Shown here: positions 36,771-49,491 of the stretch, in pieces
How positions within the stretch are numbered: position 1 is the first letter of the stretch
How the letters are laid out: the number at the start of each line of letters is the position of its first letter
Source: Dipylidium caninum
Taxonomy: Eukaryota; Platyhelminthes; Cestoda; Cyclophyllidea; Dipylidiidae
Length of the DNA stretch: 64,000 bases
Direction of reading: 5' to 3'
Assembly: GCA_017562135.1 (NCBI GenBank)
Contig: QEYB01000991.1
Location: 310,001-374,000, forward strand
Notes under the pieces: model-generated
Databases searched by the model: none
Told to the model about the DNA's origin: nothing
What the model saw: the letters and a program-made list of their open reading frames with translations, nothing else
Translations under genes and position numbers: made by a program

Positions 36771-39371
36771 ATGATTCTGGTCGGATTTATCTTCCTGTCT
36801 GTCGTTAGTGTCCTCGGGTTTAAAGAAGTTGATTTATCTACATGTGTTGCAACGAAAGGATGCTTGCGCCCTCCTATTTGCGTCGACAACCTATGCGAAT
36901 ATGGGGCAACCTGGAGATTGGTCGAGCAGGATGAAATTCAGTATATCGAATTCGAACTTTTTGGTGACATCAAATCAAGCAACGGATTTATATCTCTTGT
37001 ATTTTCGAGGGATCCTTACTTCGTTAGTTTTATATACTAATATTTTATTTTCTTCCGGCTTCTAGATTTCCATTTAAGCCTTTTTGTGTTGGATACCTTT
37101 TTCGCTTACCTACTGCATCTCTTAAAACATTTTGGTCAGCTTGCCTTTTTCTGGGGGAGGTGTCGTTTTAACCACGATTTTCTTAGACTCGACTTTTGTG
37201 GTTTTCGGTGTTGATCAAAATTTGGTAATAGCTGGTCAAATTTTCAATTACACACACAAACCCATATTATTTATATAAGCAGTGCTAGGTATTGTTAATG
37301 TGCAAAACCTTAATCGGCATGCTTTTATTTCGGTCCCTATTTCGGCAACAGAAACGATTATTGAATTCTTAACCCTTCAAATAGCTTGAGACACAATTTC
37401 CTAATTCTGCTTATCAGTAACCTTTTATTTCTATATTGGGGATCTTGAATTTGTTGCGCTTCAACTATTGGCACTATGGTTTATGAGGAAGGGTTCTTAC
37501 GGTCATAGTCGATTGGATATAGTGTTACAATTCTGATCAATAAATATTTCTCTCATTTTACTGCGAGTAAATGAATGCCTTACCCTTTCCCAATGCCACT
37601 TTTTTTGAGAATAACTGTAGCAAATAATCTTGCAGTGGACGCTGTTATTTGCCAATCACATTTAATATTTTAAAAAGCCGCGCCATCCCCCATCCCAAAG
37701 GGGCTAATCTGGCACGCATCGTACGCCGCGCGCCAATCGATAAGTGCGGTGCGTTGGCGCATGCGTGTCTGTGCGCGACTGCACTTTCCCGCTTGCAGCC
37801 AATCTGAAGGCGGCAAGTGACAGTTGTTCCCCTTCTCTCTGCCCCGAAGACATGGCATTAGTGACCGGAAGACGCAAGAACAGGTTCGTATTGATCCTCC
37901 CGACTGGGTGATTTCTGCCCACTCGAGGTCTAGTCATCCGCTTGCGTAATGCCCACTGTGGGCGGTGATCATCAAAGTACGAAGTGATTAGTTAATGGAG
38001 TTGAATTTCGCCACTATGTCAGCATATCTACCTGTTGACTAGCGAAGCAGCAAATGGGCAGGAGAAAAGCTCATATTCCTAATTTCCCTTGATCATCGCT
38101 GTTGTGTCAAATGTGTTCCCTGTAGTCTCTGCGCAATAACGCGGCATTTTTGTTGTAGAGAATATAAATTTCAGGGTTGACTGTCATCATTTTACTATTT
38201 GTCGAGTTAAGAAGATGAATGTTGATGGAATGTGTACATAATTAAACTGTTTTTTGTAGGTACTTTATTCATTCGAAGAGGTAGTAAGGGAATTGAAACG
38301 CAAAGCATTTTATATGAGTTGAGGGATTCTTACCGCGTTTGGTGAGATGTTTGGTTTTTAAGTGGCATCTAATACAGACCGCAGCTTTGATTGATTAATT
38401 GAAGCCAGAAAGTTCGTTTTAAATATTATTCTTTGCTTTGGTTAGCTTTTGTTTTATAAAATAAGTAAATATATTACAATTAGAGGGTGTAAAATTCTTC
38501 TGCACCATTGCTTTTTTCGTAGGACGATACTACCGGTCTCGTGATCCTGATCATAAATGATGATGTATTTTTCTTTAGGGTGGCGATGGGTTTGTCGGTT
38601 GCTACTACGACACTGTTGACTTCAAAACCATCGTTCGAGCTGGCTATAGGCCTGAGGCCAGTGAATCTAACCACCTCTACAATCCTTCTGATGATGAGGT
38701 ATCTCTTACATATATGCATATATTATAAGCCTTAATTCGACAAAGTTTTATCGGCCTTACTTATTGCACGTACGAGGAATGGTATTTTACTTTCTTCCAC
38801 TGGTATGGGTGGTGGTGATTGTCAGTTATTTTCCTATAGCATTAATCATAGGGGCGTGGGCGAAACTGGACAACTAACCAAAATAGTTCTAATTCATGAT
38901 TTATATTCTGAGTTGACAGGAAGTGGAGATATCCGAAGGTCTTTTTTCCCTTCCAACATCTTCTTCATAAGGTTACTTTAAGTATGTAATTCAGGATGCA
39001 GCTCTTTTCTCTTAGTGTTCGTAAGAGTCTGTAGACTTTCTATGAAATGGGATGAAGACATTCTCAGCGGCAAGAGGGTGCCGCATACCGATGAGACCTA
39101 ATTAAATTCTGTTAATTTTTCGGTGGCAGAAACTACTTATAACCACAGGAGACGACCTTGGAAGCTCATACGTTGACGCACAACACTACCTTCAATGCCG
39201 TTTCCGGCGCCGTGTGACTCCCGTTCGAATGGTCAATCAGTTGAAGGATCTGGCACCTCCCAATGCCTACTACCTCATTATTCAACGTGGCTCTGACCCA
39301 CTGAGGACGAGTTTTGGACAACTTTATCCCGGCGGTGAAGCCACCTCCAATGTCAGTGCTGTCATCACATC
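36771..39371 (+). other. Signal peptide and DOMON domain exons 1-3
   Basis: Exon 1 gives the signal peptide, a Cys-rich stretch (CVATKGCLRPPICVDNLC) and the first DOMON strands (WRLVEQDEIQYIEFEL). Exon 2 begins GGDGFVGCYYDTVDF, the loop that follows the conserved GFS-type strand. Exon 3 carries SYVDAQHYLQCRFRR and ends with YYLIIQRGSDPL plus a Gly-rich stretch. DOMON domains of this group bind heme or sugar outside the cell or in the lumen. I did not identify the heme ligand. Confidence 0.75.
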
Positions 39372-42300
39372 GTAAGTGACCTATTCTATTTAGATCTGGC
39401 TTTTCTTAACACAATCGGGGTAATATGTTGAAGAGGTTCTAAGATTTTGCCGCTTTTCAACGACTATTTGCGAGGTATTTACTTGCTCTTGCCTTTATGT
39501 GATATGACACTTCTACTGTTACAGTATTTGGCACTTATGGAATAAATACGCTTTCAAAAAAGGCAGAAGGAAGAAAGTGAGAAAATTTAGGCCTGCTAAG
39601 ATGCGAAAAGAAATTTCTCAAGAGTAAATGAATTTTTGTGGTTCCTTAGAACAAAATTTTGGACTCTGGTACAAATTCCCCGCTCGCCTTGAAATTTTCC
39701 CATATCATTTGCAAAACTCTTTTCGTTACATTTTACCACATGTCGGGTTTTCTGCCCCCTTTGGCGGTAGAGGCGTTCGAAACCGCCGTCGTCTGTCCAC
39801 TCACCTTAGCCGTCCCCTTTACCCCAGTTGTTAGTAAATCCGGCGAAGTTAGGTCTCGCCGATGCCACTGCCTTCATAGCGCCATAGCTACATTGTTGCT
39901 AACGTTTGTTCCACTTAGCTGAGATGGTTCTGTTGAACTCGTGTAATCAAATTTACTCCTTTTTGACTCGCTTCTCAGTAACGGTGCCATCAATGAACTG
40001 TTAAAGAAATTGACGATTAGTAGTCTTATCTTGAAAAGTAGCCAGCAGACTGCAACCGAGCCAGCTTTAGCGCAACAAACTTTCTCCACTTTCCGTGGAG
40101 GTGATCAATTTGCGCAGTGTTGTATGTAAAGCTCCTGTAATAATTTGAACCGCATTTTCCCGTAACAGCTTTGCTAAGATGTATTAAAGCTTACACTTGG
40201 GTAAAAAAGTGTTTGAACATATTTTTGCCACAGTAAATGTCTCTAAACCCTCCTTATACCTCAGGCTTCAACGTGTTCAATAGGAGCCGTAAGGTTCAGC
40301 AGTCTTTAAATTTTTCGCAGACATTGACGACTATTGTCAAGGCTCCGGTTGAGGATGGCTGAATCAATTATCTTCTTTTGTTTTTCCGGAGCCACTTATT
40401 CTTATACGGTGCTTTTTTACGCTTGATGACTCTTAACACATGGCGGTATGGTATCTGGTCTTGGTTTATCCTTGGCCACTTGTTTGCTGAGGCATTCCCC
40501 CTAAGGCCGCTTCAGCTCCTTGCCTCATCGTCTGGAACCTATGAGATCATAATTTCCCTGAAAAGAGAGATTCTTTTTACGTTCGGGTACAGGAAAGCCA
40601 CTTTCACGCCTTTCTCTTTTCTCTAACCCTTCAATGAACTATTAAGGAAACCTACTCACATGAATGTTACTGCGCAGTAAGTTATCTACGCTGTTTCTCA
40701 ATTTCGCACTATTACGATGGGGTCGGCAGATGTCTTTTTCACATTTTCTATGCTTAGTGAATGTCACTTCCTTGTTCCTGGGCATTCACTCAACCAGGGA
40801 GTTAATCTAGACTCCCCAAATGTGGTTAAATAGGGAGCACCACTGTTCTCAATTTTATGATGATAGCACTTCGGATTGTTTAAAACTCTCAGGCCGAACG
40901 CACTTCTCCATTTCTTTAGTCCTTCTTTTCACATTTACCTTCGCTCCTGAGCCATCCTAAATTTTCGTTTTCTGGCTTGTATGCAGAATTCCTTATTATT
41001 TGGCTTTAAAGGAGACAGTTGTAGGTCTGCCAAGCAACCTCTCTCTGTTGCCAGTGCCAACAAATTTGGCTCGAAGTGTTTGACGCGTTCGACAGCATTA
41101 TGTCTTTTTCTGCATCCACACTTAACCTCCTGACGGTGGTAGTGCTCCTTGTTGGCAATCGGAGTCCTTTCAAAATCCCTCTTTTGTTTTGTTGAAAGCC
41201 TATCCTTATTCACTGTACCTTTTCTTCTCAAGAATGCTCGATGCGGTGTTTTCGCATGCAAATATCCGTACATTGGTGGAAAGTACTGACATTTTCTTTT
41301 TAGTCAAATTTTCTACGCACCCTCGCCTGCAAGACCTCTTGGAACTATCCTCCACTTATGAACTGTGGGGTTAGTTTGATTAGCAAAAGGCATTCCCGTG
41401 TTGAGAACCTTTTTCTTACCTTCTTATTTCATTATTCCTCCAACTTTGTCCCTACGCTTGCGGTAATCGCCACTGAGTGAACGAACTCAAGAGGATTCTC
41501 ACTCTCCCACTCTATTCCTTTCAGCCTACAATTTTCGCAAACTCTTTTATATCTAACATATTTGCTGCCTCCTCTGCTTTACACCTAAGTAAACATGTAG
41601 ATCTGCGAATACTATAAATTAGTTTGACACTGACGGTTTTTGCTTATGTGTGGTGGGAATGCAATCGCCGAATATTCACAATCATGGTAAAAATATGATT
41701 TCGCGTCCAGTTGCTGTTACGTGTTTTGAAAAAGCTGCTCCCCTTGACTTAATTAAATGTGCCCAGCATTTCGGTGGAGGCTTCTTTTAACAAGAGAAAG
41801 GGCTTCTCGGATGTGGTGAATGGAAGGAACTTCTACAATTTCTAAACACCCATACATACTTTTCAGACCTCTCTACGACCTGACCATCGGTGAATCCATG
41901 TTCCGCTCTCCGGGCATAGTAAAGGCGCATGGCGCGATGATGGTACTGGCCTGGGTCTTCTGCTCCTCGGTCGGAGTGATCATTTCGCGTTACTACAAGG
42001 ATATGTGGCCCAACGCTGGCCTCCTAGGGGAGCGCGTATGGTTCCAAATCCATCGCATTCTTATGGGAATTTGCGTCGGTCTCACCTGTCTCGGCGTCAT
42101 CCTCGCCTTCATCTTCTGTCAGGGCTACTTGTCGCTCAGAATCTATCCTGACTACATCCACCCTATCCTCGGACTCATCGTTCTCTGCTTGGCTTTGATC
42201 AATGTGAGTTGGTCTGATGCTCCCTTACTTTTCTCCACTGGGCTAAACCGCATTTCTGAATAATTGTCTTAAAATTAAACCTATCAGAAACACCTAACAT

Positions 42301-45300
42301 TAAGCTGATTTTTTCTCCCCGATTTATTCACTTCCATCTTTTTAGATGGATCCACCTGTGTTGGTGTCGAGATCCCAGTCGGTTATTTTCCCTTATTCGG
42401 CATTTACCGCAACTTTTCGGTAACTTTTGTTAAATGACACTGAGACATTCCTTCCTATTAACCAGTCCTGGTAGTTTCTCAAACGTTAAACCGTGTAAAC
42501 CTCGACTCCCTACTGTTAGCCTCAGAATTCGTGACTTGCTCAATTTTAATGTGTGATGTATCTGCGGTTTTAGTTCGAAATCCAATTTTATTTTACGTAT
42601 AGTGGGATTTTTCTACCCACTTTGCCTCCCCGTGGATTCGTTAGCTTTTCTTGAAGTTCTATTGTTGCAGCCCTTGTTTTTTTAACTTTTTCTAAATACT
42701 ATCCCCTTCGCTTGGGATGAGGGTCTATACCCAAACATCTTATTATTAGATATTTTTATTCAAAGTGTCAACCCTACATCTCTATCATATTACTTTTCGT
42801 ACCAGTAAACATTTCTTTAAGGTGCAAACACTACAGGTACGGGACCGTTGAGAGTCGTTAAACAGATTTGTGATGCCAGAGCTTGATTCAGTCTCATTTC
42901 TCTCTCGTACTTTCATTTATTGTACCCAGCCTACAAGCTTCTAGAAAAAAAGTCCCTTGTTCATCGTTAGAGTGTGTTTGTGGGTTAATTCGCAGTCATC
43001 GCACTAGGCCCTAAATGTTTCACAACCACCATTGGTATGAAATGAAAACTAATCTTTTGGATGACATCCTTTCGGATAGAGGACACACTTGCAAATAACT
43101 TCTGTCTTCTCTCAAGCCCTTCATCACCTTCTGCCGTCCGCATCCGATGCACAAGAACCGGCCTTATTTCAACTGGACGCATTTCATTATCGGCACTTTG
43201 GCCCACGTCCTCTCCATTCCCACCATCATGCTAGGTCTTCGAATGCCCGCTGCTGGAGTTCAGTTGCGGAGTCTCAACTACCCCCTGTGGATTCTTATCT
43301 TCTTCGTCATCTTCCAGTTCTTTGTGGAACTCACCTTGGAGATTCATGGTTGCATTCACTACCGACGTAACAAACGTAAGTGGTCTATCTTGCGGCAGTA
43401 AATCCCCAAACAAATACTCTCACCATGATTACCTAGTTAAATATGGTGTAATCTTTGTCACTTCACCTCTCTACTTTCCTCTTCCGGTTTTACCTGCTTG
43501 TCTTAAGGAAATCTAGTGATTTACGAAATATGTCCTACAATCTGCACTTGTGACTATCTTGCCTGCGGATTTTGTGCTAGTGAATTGCTGTGACAAATCT
43601 ATCCTTTTGACCGCTGGTCGGTTTTGTCATCACCGCTTGTCCAGGTGCATATAGGCCAAGATAATCTCTCATCTTCCCTTTTCACTGCTAGTCTTACGAA
43701 AGTGAATTTTGAAAAAAACTACGTATCGAGTTTCCTCTAAAAATGTAAAGGCGGGAGAGAAAGCGGCAATAAAGATTGCCGCATTCCTACATTTAGCGCT
43801 GCGATAAAACCATATTTCTGTAATCTGCATGACCCACCTTTTTGCACCTCTGGTTTAAAGAAGGCGGATTCAGGAGCTTAAATTAGCCCCCAACCAGACG
43901 GTGGGAAAGACCTCTCGGTGCCCCATAAGTCAGAAGGTAGGTGCACTGGTTAGAAGTAGGTATACATTGTGAAGCATGATTCGTGGATGCCACAGAACCC
44001 CCTTCTGTGCTACACCTTTGTGCTGTCTGGACCAATGAACAACTTGGCGCACACAGTCCTGAAGCACCTTCTTTCTGTCGCGAAGACAAATTACGCACTG
44101 GTGTGTTTACTTTATTCTCAGCGTAGTCTATGGCTTGAAGTATTTGCTTTTCGTGGCAGTCACAGATGAGTTGTTGCTGGGGTGAATTCTGTTTAATGCC
44201 TTTGTAATTGCAAGCAAGGTGAAATCAACTTGAAATCATTTGTGGTTTGTGTCACTACGTTTTCGTATGGCAAGTAGTAATAAGGGTCCATTGATCCTGC
44301 CGTTTGCACATCTTTGTCTTGATACACTTTCACCTTCTTCGTTTCGCGACGTTTTCACGAGATTATTATCTCCTATTTGACCTTGCCAATTCTCTACCTT
44401 GTGGTATTCTTCATAAGATTTACCGAATGGCTGCTATTGTCACTGCAGCCGCTAAACCCGTCTGAATTTACACATCTTTGTGCCACAGTGTAGCACCACG
44501 GTGAATTACCCAAGGCGACTCACATGAAAGTGACTCACGGTCGTGCACACTGGTACACACACGCAAACACACCCGCATCAGCCGCGTTTGGAGTCGCGAC
44601 GGCTACCTCGTCCCCCCGTTTTTCAATGGTTTAGTCGCCACCATCTCCGCCTAAACAAGTCTTGATTCATTTGTTTTGTCGCCGACTACCATCATTGTTA
44701 TTACGCCATTGGCCTCGGGTTCGGCTTATTTAACACACACTGGCGACTGCAAATAAGCTATTTCAAGTTCTTACTGATGTTGCATCATTTGGCTAGAAAA
44801 ACCCAAATTGATCCCTCGCTTACCTTCGAAGCACATAAAAACAACATCAAAACCCATCTAAAAGGAGTCGAGTGCTTTTGTTTTAGGTTTGCAGCTGTAG
44901 AGACATACCGAGACAGCGATATTTGCCATTGGGGAACAACACATTCAAGATACTGTATTAAATCAGGGAATCGTAAGCTGGTGAGAGTTGTGAGGCACCA
45001 GTGACTATTTCAAGACAATTCGTAATTGCTTAGTGTGATTGCTTTCACATGAGTCTTAAATTTCAAGTTTACTTGTAGAAATTTTAACAAGCAGGAAGAT
45101 TTTATCTGTTCTTGCCCCACATTGCAGATAAAAAGAGGACTTACAGGAATGAGCTCGAGCAATACCAAAACGCTGTCCGTGTTGGTGGCGTCCCCACTCC
45201 CCGGCCTGTGGAACCGGAACCTTCTGTAAGTATCCGTCCGTTGGACCTCACTAGGTCTTCACTTGTAACTAGTCTGAGTCCTCTTTTTGGCATTCAAGGG

Positions 45301-45391
45301 CCGCATTTTCAAATACTTCATGATCAGCCTCCACGCCACTGTTGCAGCTATTGTTTCCGTAGTCTTGATCATCGCAATCGCCGTAAACTGA
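36771..45391 (+). CDS. DOMON and cytochrome b561 membrane protein (ferric-chelate reductase 1-like)
   Basis: Seven exons: 36771-37022, 38579-38698, 39130-39371, 41867-42203, 43117-43375, 45128-45225 and 45299-45391. Every junction is GT-AG and in phase, giving 466 residues. Residues 1-16 form a signal peptide (MILVGFIFLSVVSVLG). Residues about 40-200 form a DOMON domain. Residues about 215-400 form a cytochrome b561 core with four heme-ligand His near 226 (KAH), 267 (QIHR), 303 (YIHP) and 339 (NWTHF). A last transmembrane helix (residues about 440-464) ends at TGA. Known relatives (FRRS1/SDR2) move electrons across membranes to reduce ferric iron. Vertebrate FRRS1 also has an N-terminal reeler domain, which is absent here. 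The start was chosen because the signal peptide begins right at this ATG. Substrate is inferred from the family only. Confidence 0.9.
39372..41866 (+). other. Intron 3 of the DOMON-b561 gene (2.5 kb), no feature seen
   Basis: Short open frames occur on both strands without splice support or recognisable products. The open frame that starts at 41820 simply reads into exon 4. Confidence 0.6.
41867..43375 (+). other. Cytochrome b561 core, exons 4-5
   Basis: These two exons encode the transmembrane bundle with the four conserved His. They join in phase 0 across the 913-nt intron (ALIN|PFITFCRP). The segment after NWTHF (IIGTLAHVLSIPTIMLGL, then WILIFFVIFQFFVELTLEIHG) matches the last two helices of FRRS1-type proteins. 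Confidence 0.9.
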
Positions 45392-45737
45392 GCATTAGAT
45401 GTGGGCTGGAGATGCGACCAGCCAGTCTCACCTCTTTTCCCTTAACTCCTCCTGTCTTTACCCTCACTTGCATGACTAACAACGCCTCATATCACGCACA
45501 CTAACCATTTTGACACATGCACGTCAAATGTTATTCTCTCTTACCACTTAATTTCTATCTCTTCCCTTCTCGTCACCTGATTGCGATTAGTCTTCCGTTA
45601 TATTTTTTGTTCTCTTGCGATACGCATATTCACTTAATATAGATAGCCGAAGTTTCCTTATGGTACAAATACTTTATTCGCGTTTATGAAAAGACTTAAA
45701 TAACAAGGATTTTCAAAACCCGAGCTGCATTATGGTC
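45392..45737. other. Short convergent intergenic spacer
   Basis: These 346 nt separate the stop codon of the plus-strand DOMON-b561 gene from the stop codon of the minus-strand TXNDC11-like gene. The two 3' ends probably overlap or nearly touch. TTTATT at 45673-45678 reads AATAAA on the minus strand, 60 nt past the TXNDC11-like stop. Confidence 0.7.
45673..45678 (-). promoter_or_regulatory. Poly(A) signal AATAAA of the TXNDC11-like gene
   Basis: This is a canonical signal on the minus strand, 60 nt downstream of the stop codon at 45738-45740. Its distance and orientation fit a short 3' untranslated region. Confidence 0.6.
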
Positions 45738-48700
45738 TTAAAGGTTACTGGCCACCAGACTAGAGAGTATTGCCCTCGTAGTGTTTCTCTCCTTTAACAG
45801 CCGTTCGCGTGCATCCATGAACCGATTCCATTGAGAAGAGAGTCGATCCCGGGTAAATAGCAGTCGATGAAGAGCTAAGCGGCCGGATTTTGTGGCTACA
45901 ACATACTGAAAAGCATGTTTTCGGATTAAGGCGTTAAGCTCCTCAAGCCCTGTGATCAAGCGTTGAATGAGGCTGTCTAACATCTCTTCAGCCGATGAAA
46001 TCCGTGCCAAGTGAGTGTTGAGATGCTCTCTCATGCGGAATGTGTCCCGATCATTGGGGGAGGAGGTAGAAGCACTATTATTAGTATGCTTGTTTAGAAA
46101 ATGAATCAAATTGGAGTAGAGGTCGGTAGAAGCGAGAAGCGCATGTGGAAAGACGATGGAATTGGATTTTCTGAAAGAAAAAACCGACATATATGATCAT
46201 CATGTCTAATACTTATGAAAAAGTCGCTACTCGACGAAATTGTACGCCCAACGAGGAAGTATAGTGAGTAGGGTAATTTGAACTGGAGCTATACTTCCAA
46301 CCAATGCTCCTTCAAAGGAAGCGTCAAGTTGAACCTGACAATCGACACAAGGGATCAAATCGCCGCAGTCACATTCCTCTCCAACCACAAAAGTGAATAA
46401 AACTCTACTTAAAAAAGTCAGTAGATTAGTAGCGAATAAGACAACGTGCTCGCAAGGGGAATATTAGAGGCCGTTCTCCAGTAGACATCAGCATTTGCTG
46501 ATTCCTTGGAGTTCATTTCTTATAAGTTAATCAAAAATAATTACAGCGAAAGATAGTACACACATGGAGTAGCGCGGGACTGAGGGTGTGGCACGGAAAG
46601 TTACCAAGACTGTGACATATTTAATCATCACAGCTAGTCTGTCAAATAGGAAAAGGGGTAACTTGGTAGTGCACGTGTCTAACAATATGAACAAGCATCT
46701 GAGTGTAAAAAAAGCAGGTAGAATTACCGGTTTTTTGGAAAAAGAATGATGACAGGAACGTGCTCTACTGTCAAAGGCCACGGGAGTTGAACGGTGTCGA
46801 CGTCAACCCTTAAAAAACGTGAAATTAAAAATATTAAGTCACAATGTTAAGAGAGTGAAAAGACAGTGCAATTACGCAATGGGATAGAAGAAATAAATAC
46901 CACTGATGCTGGTAAAGTAAGGGCCGAAATCGCTAACATCTGTAAACATCAGTAGGTAAATAGAGGCTAATCATAAGTCAGCGATACTCCCGCAGCCAAC
47001 TGTTACAGATTTGTTGAAAATTTACACTACGAAAAGAATCGAGTTGTGGTGAGCAAAGTGATTGGCCACCGAACGAAATTCGTAGAGTGCGCCCCGCCCG
47101 TGTGTTGTGTAGCCACAGTGACGGCCAAAGAAGAGTACAACGGCGTCCTTCGACTCGACACCAATTAAGGATTCCAGATGAACCGCATCGTAAGCCTGAT
47201 GAAGAAGATCACCAGTTTGGACATTTTTCACTTCTCCATTGGAGAAGAGATAACGTTCAAGGGTGCCATTATGGAATCGGGCAATGAAGTTGGCTAAAAG
47301 GCGAGGAAAATTGTTTATCTTATTGTGTAGGTTATCGCGCAGAGTTGAAGACCGGGTACTCACCTAAGTTTTCATAAGATAGGTTACCACGCATCCTATA
47401 CACGACGTCCGCCTAAAGTAAACAAGCGGTGAATAAACGATAAAAACACAGTGAAACATAAAAAAGTTCTAGAAACGAACTTTGGAGTCGACGATAGCAA
47501 CTTTCGGCAGATTATCTTTGCCCCCAAGGAGAACTTCTACCCAAGGGGGTGGATTGTATGTCGACATAGTGTAAAAGGTAAGGGAATCATTGCCCCACCT
47601 ACGGCAACCCAAGGCCTCAATATTAGGGTCTCGGGTAGTGGCATAGTTTATAACCGTGTTTCTAGAGCAGATACGATTATACTGGAGCCGTTTTTCCCCA
47701 CTGATCAGGGCTAAGGCGAGAGCACGAACTGCTTTGGGGTCAAATACACCAACCAAATTGGTTGCCTCCATAACTGCAAATTCACAGCAAAGTTGGTTGA
47801 TTTTACTCACTAATAATAAGCCATCAATTCCCTTAAATTGACTAGGATTGTCGTAGGGATTGAGGTTTCTGTTCAGCAAATGGCCAGCCAAATTAATGAA
47901 ATCTAGGATGCATTATGAAGTTGCACTCTTACCAGCTCGCGAAGAGTAGTTCTGAAGACTGGACAATAGGGATTCATAGATAGGAATGAATGTTTGCGTG
48001 TGGGAAGGAGGGAGGTCTGATTTATTAAGTCCGCAAGACAGCCATGAGTCTTTATAAGTCCGATTTTTCACGGATGATACTTTTTCCCACCAAATAGGGC
48101 AAATTACAGCTAGTCTACAGCGCTCGCTTTGTCCTGATAGAAGTTTTCTGTAAAGAATATAGCGCTGCTCAAACACACTAGGTACAAAAGTTTTGACTTG
48201 AGCGGAAGTATCGGACTGCTCTTTGCAAATGGTGTAATCCAGCTGAAGAGATTTGAACTAAAGAAACTCGAATAAGGCAATATTATACAGAGAAACACAC
48301 CATATACACTTCATGATCATAGGAGGAATCGGGTTCGCCATGCGAGGCTGTAAAAAGAAATATAAGAGGAGTATGTTCGCTGATGTTATTTGACGAAGGA
48401 AAAGCGGTTGAAACGTGAGGAAGAAGGACCAAATTGGACTGCTTAAAACTTTCGGTCATCCTCCGTATCTCGTTGTAAATCGTTTTCGTAAGTGCCTTAA
48501 CAGACCACTTCCTAAATACGGATATTCAAAAAGGGGTGTTGCCTATACCAAACATTAGAAAACCAGGAAGCATACCGATTTTCCAGACCGAAATATAATA
48601 TGCAATGGCACACTGGTGTTCAAAAGACACGTATCAGTGCTTGTCGGCATAGTAACAAAGGCGAAATCTCGACTTATAGAAAGTACAAAACGAGATAGAG

Positions 48701-49491
48701 TAAGAGTATCGTGTGCCGACATTATCCGAGTAGCAACCTCATGAAACTGTAGAAATGCAGAAGATGGACGTGGAGAAGCGTCTATTCTTGCGACAATTGT
48801 AAACTAACAAGAAAATCACCGACAGTTTAACAAAGACTATTACTCCTTTGTCAAAAGATCTGGAATATACTTACTTCGTAGGATGATACCACCTTCCTAA
48901 GATCTTTGCAAGTAGAAACCGATAATAAAGGATTGTAGATACGTTTAGCTTTGCGCAAAAGTTTTGGAAATCGTTCAAACGGACCAGGAGTGCTCGCACC
49001 ATATTGGTGTGACCAGATTAGACGAGGAAAAGCAGGAGACGGGTACACCGATGCACATGGTGCTCTCCAACAACTGAAGGCAATGACAGGCAACTAAACT
49101 AATTTTTAAAAGAGCAAAATGTTTACATGGCCGAAATAGGAGCTTATAAATAATTCCATATCTTCAGTGTGTCTAAGTGATTGTGCATCCCACGGTGCAT
49201 AAAGATAAGATAGATGATTGCCCTTCACATAAGAAGCCACTATTTCTGAGGAATTGTCGACCACAAAAGATTGAGTAAAAATAGGGGTATCGGCCTGCGG
49301 AAGGTATCGAGATCTAGACAATTTCCTGAGTTATGAAAATTGTGGCTTAAAACATACGGGAGGAATGAAGCCCAGAGAAGTATAGCAACGCAAAAAAATG
49401 ATACAGCATCCATTCGCCTGAATAAAAGATAGACTGTCGCTCCTACTTCCACCACGAAATCACTAAAGGAGGCAAAACACCTCTTGAGCAT
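45738..49491 (-). CDS. TXNDC11: Thioredoxin domain-containing protein 11-like ER protein
   Basis: Eleven exons in transcript order: 49358-49491, 49127-49325, 48875-49093, 48576-48803, 48310-48507, 47933-48257, 47481-47902, 47364-47412, 47026-47293, 46728-46808 and 45738-46170. All are in phase, giving 851 residues. An N-terminal hydrophobic helix (VSFFCVAILLWASFLP) suggests ER membrane insertion. A first thioredoxin-like fold holds YLYAPWDAQS and then SCWRAPC. A later fold holds VVLFFGRHCGYTT and VQLPWPLTVEHVPVIILFP. A coiled-coil-like C-terminus follows (EEMLDSLIQRLITGLEELNAL). The order matches TXNDC11 (EFP1), which is known to bind dual oxidases and ER quality-control factors. Neither thioredoxin-like site keeps a CxxC. 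The gene is head-to-head with the VPS8-like gene and tail-to-tail with the DOMON-b561 gene. Confidence 0.85.
47026..47293 (-). CDS. TXNDC11: TXNDC11-like exon 9: second thioredoxin-like domain
   Basis: The acceptor CCTTTTAG puts two bases (CC) after the G left by exon 8, restoring the Ala codon in ENLANFIARFHNG. The exon then encodes DAVVLFFGRHCGYTTHGRG, where only one Cys of the usual CxxC remains. It ends at donor GTAAAT in phase 2 and joins exon 10 (VDVDTVQLPWP). The acceptor and donor were fixed by phase and by family alignment. Confidence 0.8.
49127..49325 (-). CDS. TXNDC11: TXNDC11-like exon 2: first thioredoxin-like site without Cys
   Basis: The exon sits between two very short introns (32 and 33 nt). 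It encodes SRYLPQADTPIFTQSFVV, then SYLYAPWDAQSLRHTEDMEL. APW is the usual lead-in to the CxxC redox motif, but here it is followed by DAQS, so both Cys are missing. It joins exon 3 in phase 0. Confidence 0.85.

Noticed and set aside
43883..44169. Overlapping open frames on both strands within the DOMON-b561 intron
   Set aside because: They are short, have no motif or splice support, and lie wholly inside a 1.75-kb intron between two well-supported exons.
47036..47363. Minus-strand open frame beginning STRSSTLRDNL as a continuous exon
   Set aside because: Its start lies in an intron: exon 8 ends at 47364 and exon 9 begins at 47293, which restores the ENLANF reading and correct phase.
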